A DNA stretch of 64,000 nucleotides from Bog-159 sp049516155 (GCA_049516155.1 JBEKTJ010000002.1:62001-126000), one strand, 5' to 3'. Shown: positions 44,804-54,131, counted from the stretch's first letter. The notes: a model not told the origin generated them from the letters alone. Made by a program: numbers and translations.

Positions 44804-45802
44804 ATGTCTCGCGCCGAATGTTTTCGCGTATTGGGCCTGGACCACGCCGCCTCGTGGGAGGGGATCCGGCAGGCATACAAAGACCTTGTGCGCGTATGGC
44901 ACCCGGATCGATTTCAGTCCGATCCCGAGTTGCAAGACCGAGCCGAGCAACAACTGCAGAGGATTAACGAAGCATACTTCACGCTTAAGAATTCGCGTGT
45001 TTTTGGAGAACGCCGCCCGGAACCCGCGCCGCCGCCCAAGCCGGCCGACCCCGCTCCTGCCGTCGTCGTCCCTCCGCGTCCTAGCGGTCCCGATCGGTTT
45101 CCGCGGAAAATTCAATTTCGCCGGCCGATAAAGGCCGTATGGTTGGGCTTGGTTTGTCTGGCGCCGCTGGCTATCGGCATCTTGCTGGCCGACGCACTTC
45201 GGGTTCCCGCCCTGGAATCTCTGATTCTTCAGGACGGTTCGTCCAGACCGACGATCCTGATGCCTTCGCGTATCGTTAGTCCCATTGGCGACGTACCCAC
45301 CACGGCTGACGCATTGTCGAGCTGGGCGCGCGGCGAGGCTATGGACCTTTGGAAGTCAATCCCGAAGATAGGAGAAAGACCGTCGGAGCGGCTAGCGGCG
45401 GCTGCCAAGGGCGCGGCCGGCCAGCGGGACTCGGCCCCGGTTGCGCCGGGGACGCCGGAAAACGGGACCGAAATGCTGCGCACCCGGATGTCCGGCGGAA
45501 GCGAGCTGTGGGTTTCAAACCGCACCAGCCAGGACGCTGTCGCCAAGCTGGTGGAGGCTGACACGGCATCGCCCGTTCGAGTTGTATACATCCAGGCGAA
45601 GAATAAGGTCTGCATTCGGCACATCGCGCCGGGGCTGTACGATCTTTTGGCCGAAACCGGGGAGAATTGGGATCCGGATCGCGTCCGTTTTCAAACCAGG
45701 CGTCACCCACTGCAGAGAAGCGGGCCGTTTCAGTGCTTCGATGTGACTTCGATGCAGGGTACCTGGGGACCCAAATACAACATCGTGCTGGGAACCCGCT
45801 GA
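44804..45802 (+). CDS. Membrane J-domain protein with periplasmic C-domain
   Basis: About 332 residues from ATG 44804 (AAGG ribosome site; ATG 44747 also in frame). An N-terminal J domain has the essential HPD tripeptide (VRVWHPDRFQSDPE) and would stimulate a DnaK-type chaperone. A Pro-rich linker leads to one transmembrane helix (VWLGLVCLAPLAIGILLADA, about residues 110-130). The remaining ~200 residues should face the periplasm and contain SELWVSNRTSQDAVAKLVEA and FQCFDVTSMQGTW, of unknown fold. It may link a periplasmic signal to the cytoplasmic chaperone machinery. Confidence 0.8.
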   Translation: MSRAECFRVLGLDHAASWEGIRQAYKDLVRVWHPDRFQSDPELQDRAEQQLQRINEAYFTLKNSRVFGERRPEPAPPPKPADPAPAVVVPPRPSGPDRFPRKIQFRRPIKAVWLGLVCLAPLAIGILLADALRVPALESLILQDGSSRPTILMPSRIVSPIGDVPTTADALSSWARGEAMDLWKSIPKIGERPSERLAAAAKGAAGQRDSAPVAPGTPENGTEMLRTRMSGGSELWVSNRTSQDAVAKLVEADTASPVRVVYIQAKNKVCIRHIAPGLYDLLAETGENWDPDRVRFQTRRHPLQRSGPFQCFDVTSMQGTWGPKYNIVLGTR

Positions 45803-45861
45803 AGAGTATTTTGACGCAGATTTCTCAAAAGGAACATTACAGTCAATCTAAAGAGGATCAG

Positions 45862-46347
45862 ATGCAAATCAAGAAACTCGCTTTCCGAATGTTGCCGCTG
45901 GCAGTACTGTTGGGAGCGGTCAATCAGGTATGGGCGCAACCGAATTTCAGCGGCGAATGGAAGATGAACCCCGCTAAGAGCAATTTCGCTCCGTTGCCGC
46001 AGCCGGACAGGCTGGTCCGCAAGATCGTCCAGCACGACTCGCACTTGAAGATAAAGACGACTCAATTTGGCCAGCAACGCGAGATTGTCACCGACCTGGC
46101 CTACACCACGGATGGCGCGGAGTGCAAGAATGTCATCCGCGGACAGGAGTTCACCGGTAGCGCGCAGTGGGATGGCGACGCGCTGTTGATTGAAAGCAAG
46201 CGTGAAGTACAGGGGATGGAAATCGTACAGCGGGAAAGCTGGACCCTTTCCACGGATGGGCAAACCCTCACGATTGCCAACCACGTCACGACGCCGCAGG
46301 GATCCTTCGACGTTACCATCGTTCTGGAAAAGCAACGACCCAGTTAG
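45862..46347 (+). CDS. Small secreted lipocalin-like protein, acidobacterial type
   Basis: 161 residues with a signal peptide (LPLAVLLGAVNQVWA, cut before QPNFSG). The mature start NFSGEWKMNPAKSNF is a recurrent acidobacterial pattern, followed by beta-rich repeats (AQWDGDALLIESKREVQG, WTLSTDGQTLTIANHV) typical of a small beta-barrel. An AGAGGA ribosome site precedes ATG 45862. The ligand is unknown. It follows the J-domain gene by about 60 bases in the same direction. Confidence 0.8.
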   Translation: MQIKKLAFRMLPLAVLLGAVNQVWAQPNFSGEWKMNPAKSNFAPLPQPDRLVRKIVQHDSHLKIKTTQFGQQREIVTDLAYTTDGAECKNVIRGQEFTGSAQWDGDALLIESKREVQGMEIVQRESWTLSTDGQTLTIANHVTTPQGSFDVTIVLEKQRPS

Positions 46348-47073
46348 AGGCGTCCGGAGGACACGTCACCGGCACGGTCAAAGCCCAACTCGTGTAGTGC
46401 GGCGCACAGATTAACGATTATGGGTCGCATTGTGGGGCGGTCGATTCAGCCTAATGCCACATAGTTTTTCACCAGAGGATGCGGAATCGTTGTAGGATGT
46501 GCGCTAGCTTTGGGAGAGGCGGCTTGGGTTTGGAATCCGTTTCTCAGCCGTGGCGACGGCTTGAGTGCCGGGGAACCGGAGGGCGACGCTGCATGTTCGA
46601 GTTGAGACAGCCGGGCCGAAACCCATCGGCGCACTTGCTCAATCGGTTCCGCGCCATTAATGCCAGGTCGAATGTCGAAGACAGCATTCTCTGCCTCTCT
46701 CAGGAGCAAACGTAAGCCGGCTTCACGGCGCCGCGCGCCGCGATGCTTTATGTCCGGGCGTGAGGACTGGTGAACCAATGACGATAGCAGCACCAGCAAA
46801 CCTAAGACCAGAAAATCTCTGTCGTCGGGTTCTACCGGCCCGCCCCGACTGCCTCCAAATCAGGAAGAGTGATTTGCGCCGTGCGACGGAGAAAAAGGGC
46901 CCGCTTGCCCGAGCGGGGGGTTGTTCGCCGTGCAGCTTAAATCTTCGCTTGCTCGATGAAATTCGCCGGTCAGTCTGTTCGATGTCGCCTCGCGCGCCGC
47001 GCAAGCGGGCCGGGCGTGCCCACGGGATGAGGGTGCAATAGCAGGCGCACGCCGTACACGCCTTTGAGGAGAA
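46348..47073. other. Intergenic stretch with no recognised gene
   Basis: About 725 bases. Short frames are open on both strands but show no family motif or ribosome site, and none is long enough to be convincing. Since decayed genes follow immediately, this may also be degraded coding DNA. No RNA gene or repeat was seen. Confidence 0.5.
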
Positions 47074-47278
47074 ATGGAAGACGTGGCGCAGGCTATCACA
47101 AGAGACCCGGATACACTGCACGGTGTTCCCGTGTTCAGGGGGACGCGTGCCGGTCCGGACTCTGTTCGACTACCTGGAGGGCGGCGACACACTCGAAGAC
47201 TTCCTGATCGGATTCCCGACAGTTCCTCGCACTCTCGCGCTCGAAGCGCTGGAGGAAGCTAAGCACCTATTGCTTGCG
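47074..47278 (+). pseudogene. Frameshifted DUF433 antitoxin-like gene
   Basis: Starts in frame with AQAITRDPDTLHGVPVFRGT (the DUF433 winged-helix opening). At about 47146 two bases are missing, and the match resumes in another frame with VPVRTLFDYLEGGDTLEDFL, then GFPTVPRTLALEALEEAK and LLLA. DUF433 proteins are usually antitoxins of PIN-like (DUF5615) toxins; no such toxin follows. After LLLA the frame enters unrelated remnant sequence, so the 3' end is fused to other DNA. Confidence 0.75.
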
Positions 47279-47289
47279 GGTAGCCGCAC

Positions 47290-48024
47290 GAATGTCATGC
47301 ACCTTACGGCGACGGTCGTCGATCCTGAAGGCAATTTCGATCTGACCAAATATTGCTCCGGAATCCTACATCCTTAGCGCGATGTTATGGGACCTACCTG
47401 ATTAATGGAAAGGACGCGATCCCAACCGCTCACAAGCGGCTTGAAGTAGGAAGCGAAAACATCGAAGATGTGGTTCTTACCTTGGATGTCGGCGCCGCGC
47501 TGCGGGACGCCTCGCCTTCGAGGGTCCGCCTCCCGCAAATCTCGCTCAAATCGAAGTCGGCCTGCGCGATCCCGATGGGAACAAGATACGCTTTGGCCCG
47601 AGGCCCGGCAAGCCGAAGAAGACAGTGGCTTCACGCTGGGCGAAGTCGGCGCGGATGTCTACAAGGTCGTGGTGGGCGGCTTGCCGGACGGCTACTATGT
47701 GAAGTCCATCCCGTATCGGCGATTCGGGAATTGCAGGGCTCCGGCGTCGATGCAACGAACGGCATAGGCGCCAGCCTGCGCCCGGCGCTACGGTTCTGTT
47801 GGTCCCACTTACGAAGATGTCACTGCCCGCCAATATGGCCGCTTTGTCCTCTAGGCTATCGAGCCGGGCGATTACAAGCTTTACGCCTGGGAAGAGGAAC
47901 CCGAAGATTATATGGTATTGAAGGCGGTGGAGGATCTCGCCCGCTCCGTGCACATCCAAGAAGGCAGCGGCGAGAAAGCCGAGCTGACGCTGATCCCCGC
48001 GAAGCCGCCCGCGCCGGTGCCATA
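47290..48024 (+). pseudogene. Decayed carboxypeptidase-regulatory-like domain protein
   Basis: Pieces of a secreted beta-sandwich protein common in Acidobacteria occur in all three frames: LTATVVDPEGNFDL, then YGTYLINGKDAIPTAHKRLE and GSENIEDVVLTL. PPPANLAQIEVGLRDPDGNK follows, then EDSGFTLGEVGADVYKVVVG. The last is IEPGDYKLYAWEEEPEDYMV with KAELTLIPAKPPAPVP at the stop. At least three frameshifts and internal stops separate them. The TAA stop at 48022-48024 touches the next gene's ATG. Confidence 0.75.
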
Positions 48025-50184
48025 ATGGATCGGATCAATCCTATGCCAGAACTCGTCCAATACGCCGTCCAAGACGACGTTGCCATCCTGACCATAAACA
48101 ATCCGCCCGTAAACGCCCTCAGCCCCGGCGTGCCCGAAGGCATCGATGCGGGTGTGGCACGTGCCGCCGCCGACACGGCCGCCAAAGCCGTCGTGCTCAT
48201 CGGCGCGGGCAACACGTTCATCGCCGGGGCCGACATCAAGATCTTCGGCGCCATTCCCAACCGCGAAGTTTCGATCGACCGTTCGCATCGCGTCCACGCG
48301 CTGTTGCAGCGTATCGAGGACTGTCCCAAGCCGGTAGTATGCGCCATCCACGGCACGGCGCTGGGCGGCGGGCTGGAGTTCGCCATGGCCTGCCACTACC
48401 GTGTGGCCGTGCCGGGCGCCAAGGTCGGTCAGCCCGAAGTGCTGCTGGGAATCATTCCCGGCGCGGGCGGCACGCAGCGTCTACCGCGCCTGTGCGGGGT
48501 GGCCACTGCCGTGGAGCTCTGCACGCTGGGCCAGCACATCGGCGCAAAGCGTGCGCTGGCCGAGGGCATCATAGACCAAATTGTCGATGGCGACCTGCTG
48601 GCGGGCGCAATTGCCTTCGCACTGGCCAAGGCTGCCGCTGGTGAAACGCGCAAGGTCAGTGAGCAGGAAAGCAAGATCGACGATTACGCAGCGGCCGCCG
48701 CCGCGATCGACGCGGCGCGCTCCAGCCTGAAGAAGACCGCGCGCGGCGCGCATGCGCCCTTCGCTGCGGTCGACGCTATCGCGGCCGGCGTCCAAGGGGG
48801 CTTCGACGCAGGCTCCGCGCGTGAAATCGAGATCTTCGCCGATTGCGTGCTCTCCGCCGAATCCCGCAACCTGATCCGCCTGTTCTTTGCCGAGCGCGAA
48901 GCTGCCAAGGTTCCGGGCGTGCCGAAAGACACGCCCACGCTGGAAATCCGGGCAGCGGCGGTGGTGGGCGCAGGCACCATGGGCGGCGGCATCGCCATGA
49001 ATTACGCCAACGCCGGGATCCCCGTGCTGCTCAAGGAATCCGATCAGTCGGCTCTCGACCGAGGCCTCGGTACTATCCGCAAGAACTACGACATCTCCGC
49101 ATCCAAAGGCAAGATGACGCCCGAGCAGGTGGACCAGGTCATGTCGCTGATCCGCCCCACGCTCACCTACGACGGTTTCGATCAAGTCGATATCGTGGTC
49201 GAAGCCGTATTCGAAAACCTGGAATTGAAGAAGTCCGTCTTCGCGGATCTGGGCCGTGTCACCAAGCCCGATTGCGTGCTGGCGTCCAACACGTCCACGC
49301 TGGATATCGATCAATTCGCGCAGTCGAGCGGGCGTCCAGCCAGCGTGATCGGCCACCATTTCTTCAGCCCCGCGAATGTCATGAAGCTGATGGAAATCGT
49401 GCGCGGGCGCGATTCGAGCAACCAGACCATCGCCACCTCGCTGAAGCTCTCGAAGAAGCTGAACAAGGTGGGCGTGGTGGTGGGCAACTGTTTCGGTTTC
49501 GTCGCCAACCGCATGCTGGCCTACTACATGCGCGAAGGTTACCTGCTGCTGGAAGAGGGCGCCAGCGTCCCCCAAATCGATCAAGTCATGACTGGCTTCG
49601 GCATGCCCGTGGGACCGTTCGGCATGCAGGATATCGCGGGCATCGACGTGGGCGCGCGCATCCGCCAGTATTTGCGCTTGATCGGCGCCAGCCGCGCCGA
49701 AGGGCCGGAATCGCCCGTGCCCGACTGGCTCTACGAAATGGGCCGCTACGGCCAGAAGACGGGCGCGGGATGGTATCGATATGAAGCCGGCAGCCGCACG
49801 CCAATTCCCGATCCGCTGATTGAAGAGCTGGCGGAGAAGGCGGCGCACGAGCGGGATATCACGCGGCAGCCGGTCGCCGACGATGAGATTCTCTCGCGCA
49901 TCATGGTGGCCTTGGCGAATGAAGGCGCCAACGTGCTCGATGAGCACATCGCCATCCGGCCCGGCGATATCGATGTGATTTATGCATATGGATTCGGCTA
50001 CCCGCGCCATCGCGGCGGACCTATGGCTTATGCCGATTCGCTCGGCTTGGCGCACGTGCTGGCGAAAGTGAACGAATATCGCGCGCGGTTGGGCGACCAC
50101 TGGAAGCCCGCGCCGTTGTTGGAGCGGCTGGCCGCGGCGGGGAAGGGCTTCTACGACGCAGTGACGGTGGCTTCGGCCGGATAA
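48025..50184 (+). CDS. Enoyl-CoA hydratase/3-hydroxyacyl-CoA dehydrogenase fusion (FadB/FadJ-type)
   Basis: Bifunctional beta-oxidation enzyme, 719 residues. The N-terminal crotonase domain (to ~190) has the oxyanion-hole segment and both acid positions (TALGGGLEFAMACHYR, PEVLLGIIPGAGGTQRLPRL). A linker leads to the NAD-binding domain (VVGAGTMGGGIAMNYANAG, LASNTSTLDIDQFA). The catalytic His region is GHHFFSPANVMKLMEI, and two C-terminal 3HCDH domains follow (NCFGFVANRMLAYYMREGYL; YGFGYPRHRGGPM). ATG 48025 or 48043 are possible; an extension upstream would run through pseudogene DNA. It may work with the acyl-CoA dehydrogenases at 23-25 kb. Confidence 0.93.
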   Translation: MDRINPMPELVQYAVQDDVAILTINNPPVNALSPGVPEGIDAGVARAAADTAAKAVVLIGAGNTFIAGADIKIFGAIPNREVSIDRSHRVHALLQRIEDCPKPVVCAIHGTALGGGLEFAMACHYRVAVPGAKVGQPEVLLGIIPGAGGTQRLPRLCGVATAVELCTLGQHIGAKRALAEGIIDQIVDGDLLAGAIAFALAKAAAGETRKVSEQESKIDDYAAAAAAIDAARSSLKKTARGAHAPFAAVDAIAAGVQGGFDAGSAREIEIFADCVLSAESRNLIRLFFAEREAAKVPGVPKDTPTLEIRAAAVVGAGTMGGGIAMNYANAGIPVLLKESDQSALDRGLGTIRKNYDISASKGKMTPEQVDQVMSLIRPTLTYDGFDQVDIVVEAVFENLELKKSVFADLGRVTKPDCVLASNTSTLDIDQFAQSSGRPASVIGHHFFSPANVMKLMEIVRGRDSSNQTIATSLKLSKKLNKVGVVVGNCFGFVANRMLAYYMREGYLLLEEGASVPQIDQVMTGFGMPVGPFGMQDIAGIDVGARIRQYLRLIGASRAEGPESPVPDWLYEMGRYGQKTGAGWYRYEAGSRTPIPDPLIEELAEKAAHERDITRQPVADDEILSRIMVALANEGANVLDEHIAIRPGDIDVIYAYGFGYPRHRGGPMAYADSLGLAHVLAKVNEYRARLGDHWKPAPLLERLAAAGKGFYDAVTVASAG

Positions 50185-50205
50185 GTTAAGAAGAGGAGTA
50201 CATTG

Positions 50206-51696
50206 ATGAAACGAATCGTAAACGCTTACGCAGCTCTGCGTCTAGCGCTGTGCGCAGCGGCCGTGATCGCCCTACCCGCGCAGACGCTCACCACCCTGCA
50301 CAACTTCGACGGCACCGACGGCTATGAGCCCTCTGCGCCTCTGGTCCAGGCCACCAACGGCGATTTCTACGGGACCACCAACGCCGGCGGGGCCTACGTG
50401 CAGGGCGGCACGGTCTTCAAAATCACCCCGAGCGGAACGCTGACGACGCTGTACAGCTTCTGCTCCCAAGGCGGCTTTCCGTCTTGCACGGACGGTTATT
50501 ACCCCGAGGACGCCGGACTTGTCCAGGCGCCGAATGGGGAGCTCTACGGGACAACCGAGGGCGGTGGGGTTGTGCCGCCGGACACGATCCCCGGCGGAAC
50601 GGTCTTCAAGATCGCCCCAGATGGACCGCTGACGACGCTATACACCTTCGGGTCCCAACAGGGCGTGGCTGGCGCGTTGCCCTTTTCGGGGCTGGTCCAG
50701 GCCGCAAATGGGGACCTGTATGGGACCACAGTGGAAGGCTCGGCGGGCGGCGGCGCCGGCACGATTTTCAAAATCACTACGAGTGGCGCGATGACGACGC
50801 TGTATACTTTCTGCGCGCAAGTCAATTGCGCGGACGGCGACGACCCATATGCGCCGCTGGTCCAGGCCACCAACGGGTACCTCTATGGGACAACCACCAT
50901 CGGCGGGGCTTACGGGAACGGGACGGTCTTCAAAATCACCCCGAGCGGAACGCTGACGACGCTCTACAACTTCTGCGCCCAGAGCGGATGTCCGGACGGC
51001 GGCGACTCCTTAACAGGGCTGGTGCAGGCCACCAACGGGGACCTCTACGGGACAACATATTTGGACGGGGCCAACGGCGGCGGGACGGTTTTCAAAATCA
51101 CTCCGGCTGGCACGCTGACGACGCTACACAGCTTCTGCGCGCAAGCCAATTGTGCCGACGGCTTCTACCCCGATTCGGCTCTAGTCCAGGCCACCGACGG
51201 GAACCTTTACGGAACCACATCCAGCGGCGGGACACCCTGCTGCGGGTTGGGCAACCGCTATTCTGGGACGGTCTTCAGAATCACTCCGGGTGGCACGCTG
51301 ACGACGCTCTACAACTTCTGCGCCCAGAGCGGGTGCACGGACGGTTCAGGCCCCACGGCGGGGCTGGTCCAGGCCACCAATGGAGAGTTCTATGGGACGA
51401 CGGCGGCCGGCGGGGCTAACGGCTATGGCACGATCTTCAGCCTGTCTGTGGGACTAGGCCCGTTTGTGGAAACACAGACCGCCTCCGGCGAGGTGGGAGC
51501 GGCCGTCAAGATTCTGGGAAGCGACCTGACCGGCGCGACCAGCGTCACCTTTAACGGCACGCCAGCAACGTTCACTGTGGTATCGAGATACTTAGTCACG
51601 ACCACCGTGCCCGCAGGTGCGACCACTGGAAAGGTCCAGGTGGCAACACCCAGGGGCACGCTTTCCAGTAACGTTCCCTTCCGCGTGCTGCCGTAA
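50206..51696 (+). CDS. Secreted GloVer tandem-repeat protein with IPT/TIG-like domain
   Basis: About 496 residues after a signal peptide (LRLALCAAAVIALPAQ). Seven repeats of about 50 residues follow, each with the pattern LVQATNG.LYGTT..GG, then GTVFKITPSGTLTTLY.F, the GloVer/choice-of-anchor repeat that probably forms a beta-propeller. DNA copies are similar enough to be visible tandem repeats. The last ~80 residues (GSDLTGATSVTFNGTPATFT, then VTTTVPAGATTGKVQV) resemble an IPT/TIG immunoglobulin-like fold. A GAGGAG ribosome site precedes ATG 50206. Likely an exported surface or matrix protein. Confidence 0.88.
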   Translation: MKRIVNAYAALRLALCAAAVIALPAQTLTTLHNFDGTDGYEPSAPLVQATNGDFYGTTNAGGAYVQGGTVFKITPSGTLTTLYSFCSQGGFPSCTDGYYPEDAGLVQAPNGELYGTTEGGGVVPPDTIPGGTVFKIAPDGPLTTLYTFGSQQGVAGALPFSGLVQAANGDLYGTTVEGSAGGGAGTIFKITTSGAMTTLYTFCAQVNCADGDDPYAPLVQATNGYLYGTTTIGGAYGNGTVFKITPSGTLTTLYNFCAQSGCPDGGDSLTGLVQATNGDLYGTTYLDGANGGGTVFKITPAGTLTTLHSFCAQANCADGFYPDSALVQATDGNLYGTTSSGGTPCCGLGNRYSGTVFRITPGGTLTTLYNFCAQSGCTDGSGPTAGLVQATNGEFYGTTAAGGANGYGTIFSLSVGLGPFVETQTASGEVGAAVKILGSDLTGATSVTFNGTPATFTVVSRYLVTTTVPAGATTGKVQVATPRGTLSSNVPFRVLP

Positions 51697-51853
51697 AGTT
51701 TTGCGCTGCCGGCGGAAGGATCCCCGTCGGCTGGCTGCTTTCCTTGTGGCGCCGCGGAAGCGTTCGGTTTTGCAACATGCCGGCCGGCGCAGAGCAAATC
51801 GTGTGAACGGGCCGCATTTCGCCAAGCCTGCTCACGCTATACTGGCAACAACG

Positions 51854-52051
51854 ATGACAATCGACGAACGCCTGGAAGCCCTCGCGCAAACCGTGGAACT
51901 CATCGCCCACATGCAACAGGCCGAAGAGAAGCGCGCGGCGGAACGCGACGCCAAATATAACGAGCGGTTCAGCCGCATCCTCGACGTCGTCGAGACACTG
52001 GCCGCCACAGCCCAGAACCACGAGCCTCGCATCGAACGTCTTGAGAGCTAG
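51854..52051 (+). CDS. Small coiled-coil protein
   Basis: 65 residues: MTIDERLEALAQTVELIAHM followed by a charged, heptad-like stretch (AERDAKYNERFSRILDVVET) and a short end. The whole protein should be helical and probably oligomeric. It has no membrane segment. Short proteins with this start are frequent in Acidobacteria, function unknown. It lies alone between the GloVer gene and cas6. Confidence 0.65.
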   Translation: MTIDERLEALAQTVELIAHMQQAEEKRAAERDAKYNERFSRILDVVETLAATAQNHEPRIERLES

Positions 52052-52079
52052 ACTGTCGCGCATTTGCTAAAGTGACACC

Positions 52080-52892
52080 GTGACCTTCGAATTGATTCGG
52101 CTGCGCCTCAACTTTCGCGCGGCCGGATCGCTGTATTTTCCACCAGGCAAAGCCGGCAATACGCTGCGCGGCGGGTTTGGCATGATCCTGCGCGAAACCG
52201 CCGCGACGGAATACGCGGGCATCTTCGCGCCAAAGGCGAGTGCCGGACCCAGCGGCCTCGCCGATCCGCCGCGTCCCTTCGTAATCCGCGCCGCGCAGCT
52301 TGATGGTCGCACCATCGCGCCGGGGGCGGCATTTCACTTCGACGTGCACCTGTACGACTCGACTGCCGATCGGCGTCCCCTGTTCGTCGCAGCGTTCGCA
52401 CGTCTCGCCCAGAAAGGCCTGGGGCCCGGACGCACCAGCGCGGAACTGACTTCCGTCGATCAAGAGAATATCGCGATCAACCTGGACGGCCCGCCCGAGC
52501 ACGCCGCCCATATCCGAGTGCAATTCGTAACACCGACCGAATTAAAGGGAGCGGACCGCCCCGAATTCCCCATACTCTTCGCCCGCCTGCGCGACCGCAT
52601 CAGCACGTTGCGCGCGCTGTACGGACCCGGCCCCCTCGATATCGATTTCCGCGCCATGGGCGAGCGCGCCGCCGCCGTGCGCCTCGCGCGTTGCGAACTC
52701 ACCTGGCACGACATTGAGCGCCGCTCCAGCCGCACCGGCCAAGTCCACCCGCTGAGTGGATTTACGGGAGAAGCCGAGTATGATGGCGATTTGGGCGAAT
52801 TCCTGCCCTACCTCCGCGCCGGCCAGTGGACCGGCGTGGGCCGCCAGACCGTCTGGGGAAAAGGAGAAATATGTTTCCAGCCCTGCTCTTAG
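52080..52892 (+). CDS. Orphan Cas6-family RAMP protein
   Basis: 270 residues matching the Cas6 (PF10040-type) pre-crRNA endoribonuclease layout. An N-terminal ferredoxin-like start has FPPGKAGNTLRGGFGMILRE. The middle is PFVIRAAQL...APGAAFHFDV with FARLAQKGLGPGRTSAELTS. The C-terminal glycine-rich segment is GFTGEAEYDGDLGEFLPYLR and GVGRQTVWGKGEI. The catalytic residue cannot be assigned by eye. No CRISPR repeats or other cas genes occur in the window, and its end overlaps the M48 protease gene by 22 bases. Start GTG 52080 has only a weak ribosome site. Confidence 0.75.
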   Translation: MTFELIRLRLNFRAAGSLYFPPGKAGNTLRGGFGMILRETAATEYAGIFAPKASAGPSGLADPPRPFVIRAAQLDGRTIAPGAAFHFDVHLYDSTADRRPLFVAAFARLAQKGLGPGRTSAELTSVDQENIAINLDGPPEHAAHIRVQFVTPTELKGADRPEFPILFARLRDRISTLRALYGPGPLDIDFRAMGERAAAVRLARCELTWHDIERRSSRTGQVHPLSGFTGEAEYDGDLGEFLPYLRAGQWTGVGRQTVWGKGEICFQPCS

Positions 52893-54088
52893 CCGCCAAA
52901 ACCTACACGCTCCCACCGGACAAACTCGCCAAAGCCATCGAATACGCGGCCGCCCGCAACCGCTTGCACTTCGCCGCCACCGCCTACGGCATCCTCGTTC
53001 TGATCGCCGTGCTGGCCTGGCGCGTCGCCCCGCGTCTGCGCAACTTCGCGGAATCCGCTACGCGCCGCCGCATCCTGCAAGCCTACATTTTCGCCCCGCT
53101 GCTGCTGCTGGCGATCGACGCTCTGGAGTTGCCCATCTCCCTCTACGGCCACCACCTCTCGCTCAAGTTCGAGCAATCCATCCAAGACTGGCCGTCGTGG
53201 TTCTGGGACTGGACCAAGGGCGAACTCCTCACCTTCGCCCTGGCCGGCATCGCCATCTGGGTGCTCTATGGCGCGATGCGCCGCAGCCCGCGCCGCTGGT
53301 GGTTCTACTTCTGGCTGGCGGCCGTGCCTATGGTCGTGTTCCTGATGTTCATCGAGCCGGTCGTGGTTGAGCCGCTCTTCTTCAAGTTCCAGCCGCTGGC
53401 AGCGACGCAACCCGCGCTAGTGGCTGCCATCGAGAAGGTGGTGGCGCGCGGAGGCCTGGAGATTCCCCCCGATCGCATGTTCGAAATGCTGGCCAGCGAG
53501 AAGTTGAAATCGCTGAACGCCTACGTCACCGGCATCGGCGCATCCAAGCGCGTGGTGGTCTGGGACAACACCATCCAAAAGATGGATACCGGACAGACCC
53601 TCTTCGTTTTCGGCCACGAAATGGGGCACTATGTTTTGGGGCACGTGTGGATCGGCATGGGTGCGGCCCTGCTGGGCATTCTGATCTTCCTGTTCCTGGC
53701 GTATCACGCGATGCGCTGGGCGCTGGCGCGCTTCGGCGCCCGTTGGGCGATCCGCGATGTCAGCGACTGGGCTTCCCTGCCTGTGCTGCTGCTCGCGCTG
53801 GCGGTCTTCGGCTTCCTGTCCGAACCGGTGTCCGGTTCCTTCAGCCGCGTGCTGGAGCACAATGCCGATATCTATGGGCTGGAGGTGATCCACGGCATCG
53901 TGCCCAATTCATCGGAAGAGGCCGCCAACGCCTTCCAAATTCTCGGCGAAGTATCGCTCGACGATCCCAACCCCAGTCCGTTCATTGAGTTCTGGCTCTA
54001 CGATCACCCGTCCATCAGCGAGCGGGTCCGCTTCGCGTCCGACTACGATCCATGGGAGAAGGGACAGCCACCGAAATACGTCCACTGA
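52871..54088 (+). CDS. M48-family membrane zinc protease (Ste24/CAAX-type)
   Basis: 405 residues, integral membrane metalloprotease. Several transmembrane helices flank the zinc motif HEMGHY (in LFVFGHEMGHYVLGHVWIG). The third ligand region is SRVLEHNADIYGLEV. The N-terminal part matches the Ste24 CAAX-prenyl protease layout. ATG 52871 has a strong AAGGAG ribosome site inside the end of cas6. As bacteria lack prenylated CAAX proteins, it probably degrades damaged membrane proteins, as HtpX does. Confidence 0.92.
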   Translation: MFPALLLAAKTYTLPPDKLAKAIEYAAARNRLHFAATAYGILVLIAVLAWRVAPRLRNFAESATRRRILQAYIFAPLLLLAIDALELPISLYGHHLSLKFEQSIQDWPSWFWDWTKGELLTFALAGIAIWVLYGAMRRSPRRWWFYFWLAAVPMVVFLMFIEPVVVEPLFFKFQPLAATQPALVAAIEKVVARGGLEIPPDRMFEMLASEKLKSLNAYVTGIGASKRVVVWDNTIQKMDTGQTLFVFGHEMGHYVLGHVWIGMGAALLGILIFLFLAYHAMRWALARFGARWAIRDVSDWASLPVLLLALAVFGFLSEPVSGSFSRVLEHNADIYGLEVIHGIVPNSSEEAANAFQILGEVSLDDPNPSPFIEFWLYDHPSISERVRFASDYDPWEKGQPPKYVH

Positions 54089-54131
54089 TGCGATTCCTTT
54101 TCGCCCCTCGCGGTAATACTGTTAGACAAGC

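Noticed and set aside
47353..48024. 220-residue N-terminal extension of the FadB/FadJ-like enzyme
   Set aside because: The open frame runs through pseudogene remnants of another family in mixed frames; the crotonase domain starts after 48025.
50340..51440. CRISPR-like array in the GloVer gene
   Set aside because: The regular DNA repeats are coding, about 150 bases apart, and encode a known protein repeat; there are no short identical repeats with unique spacers.
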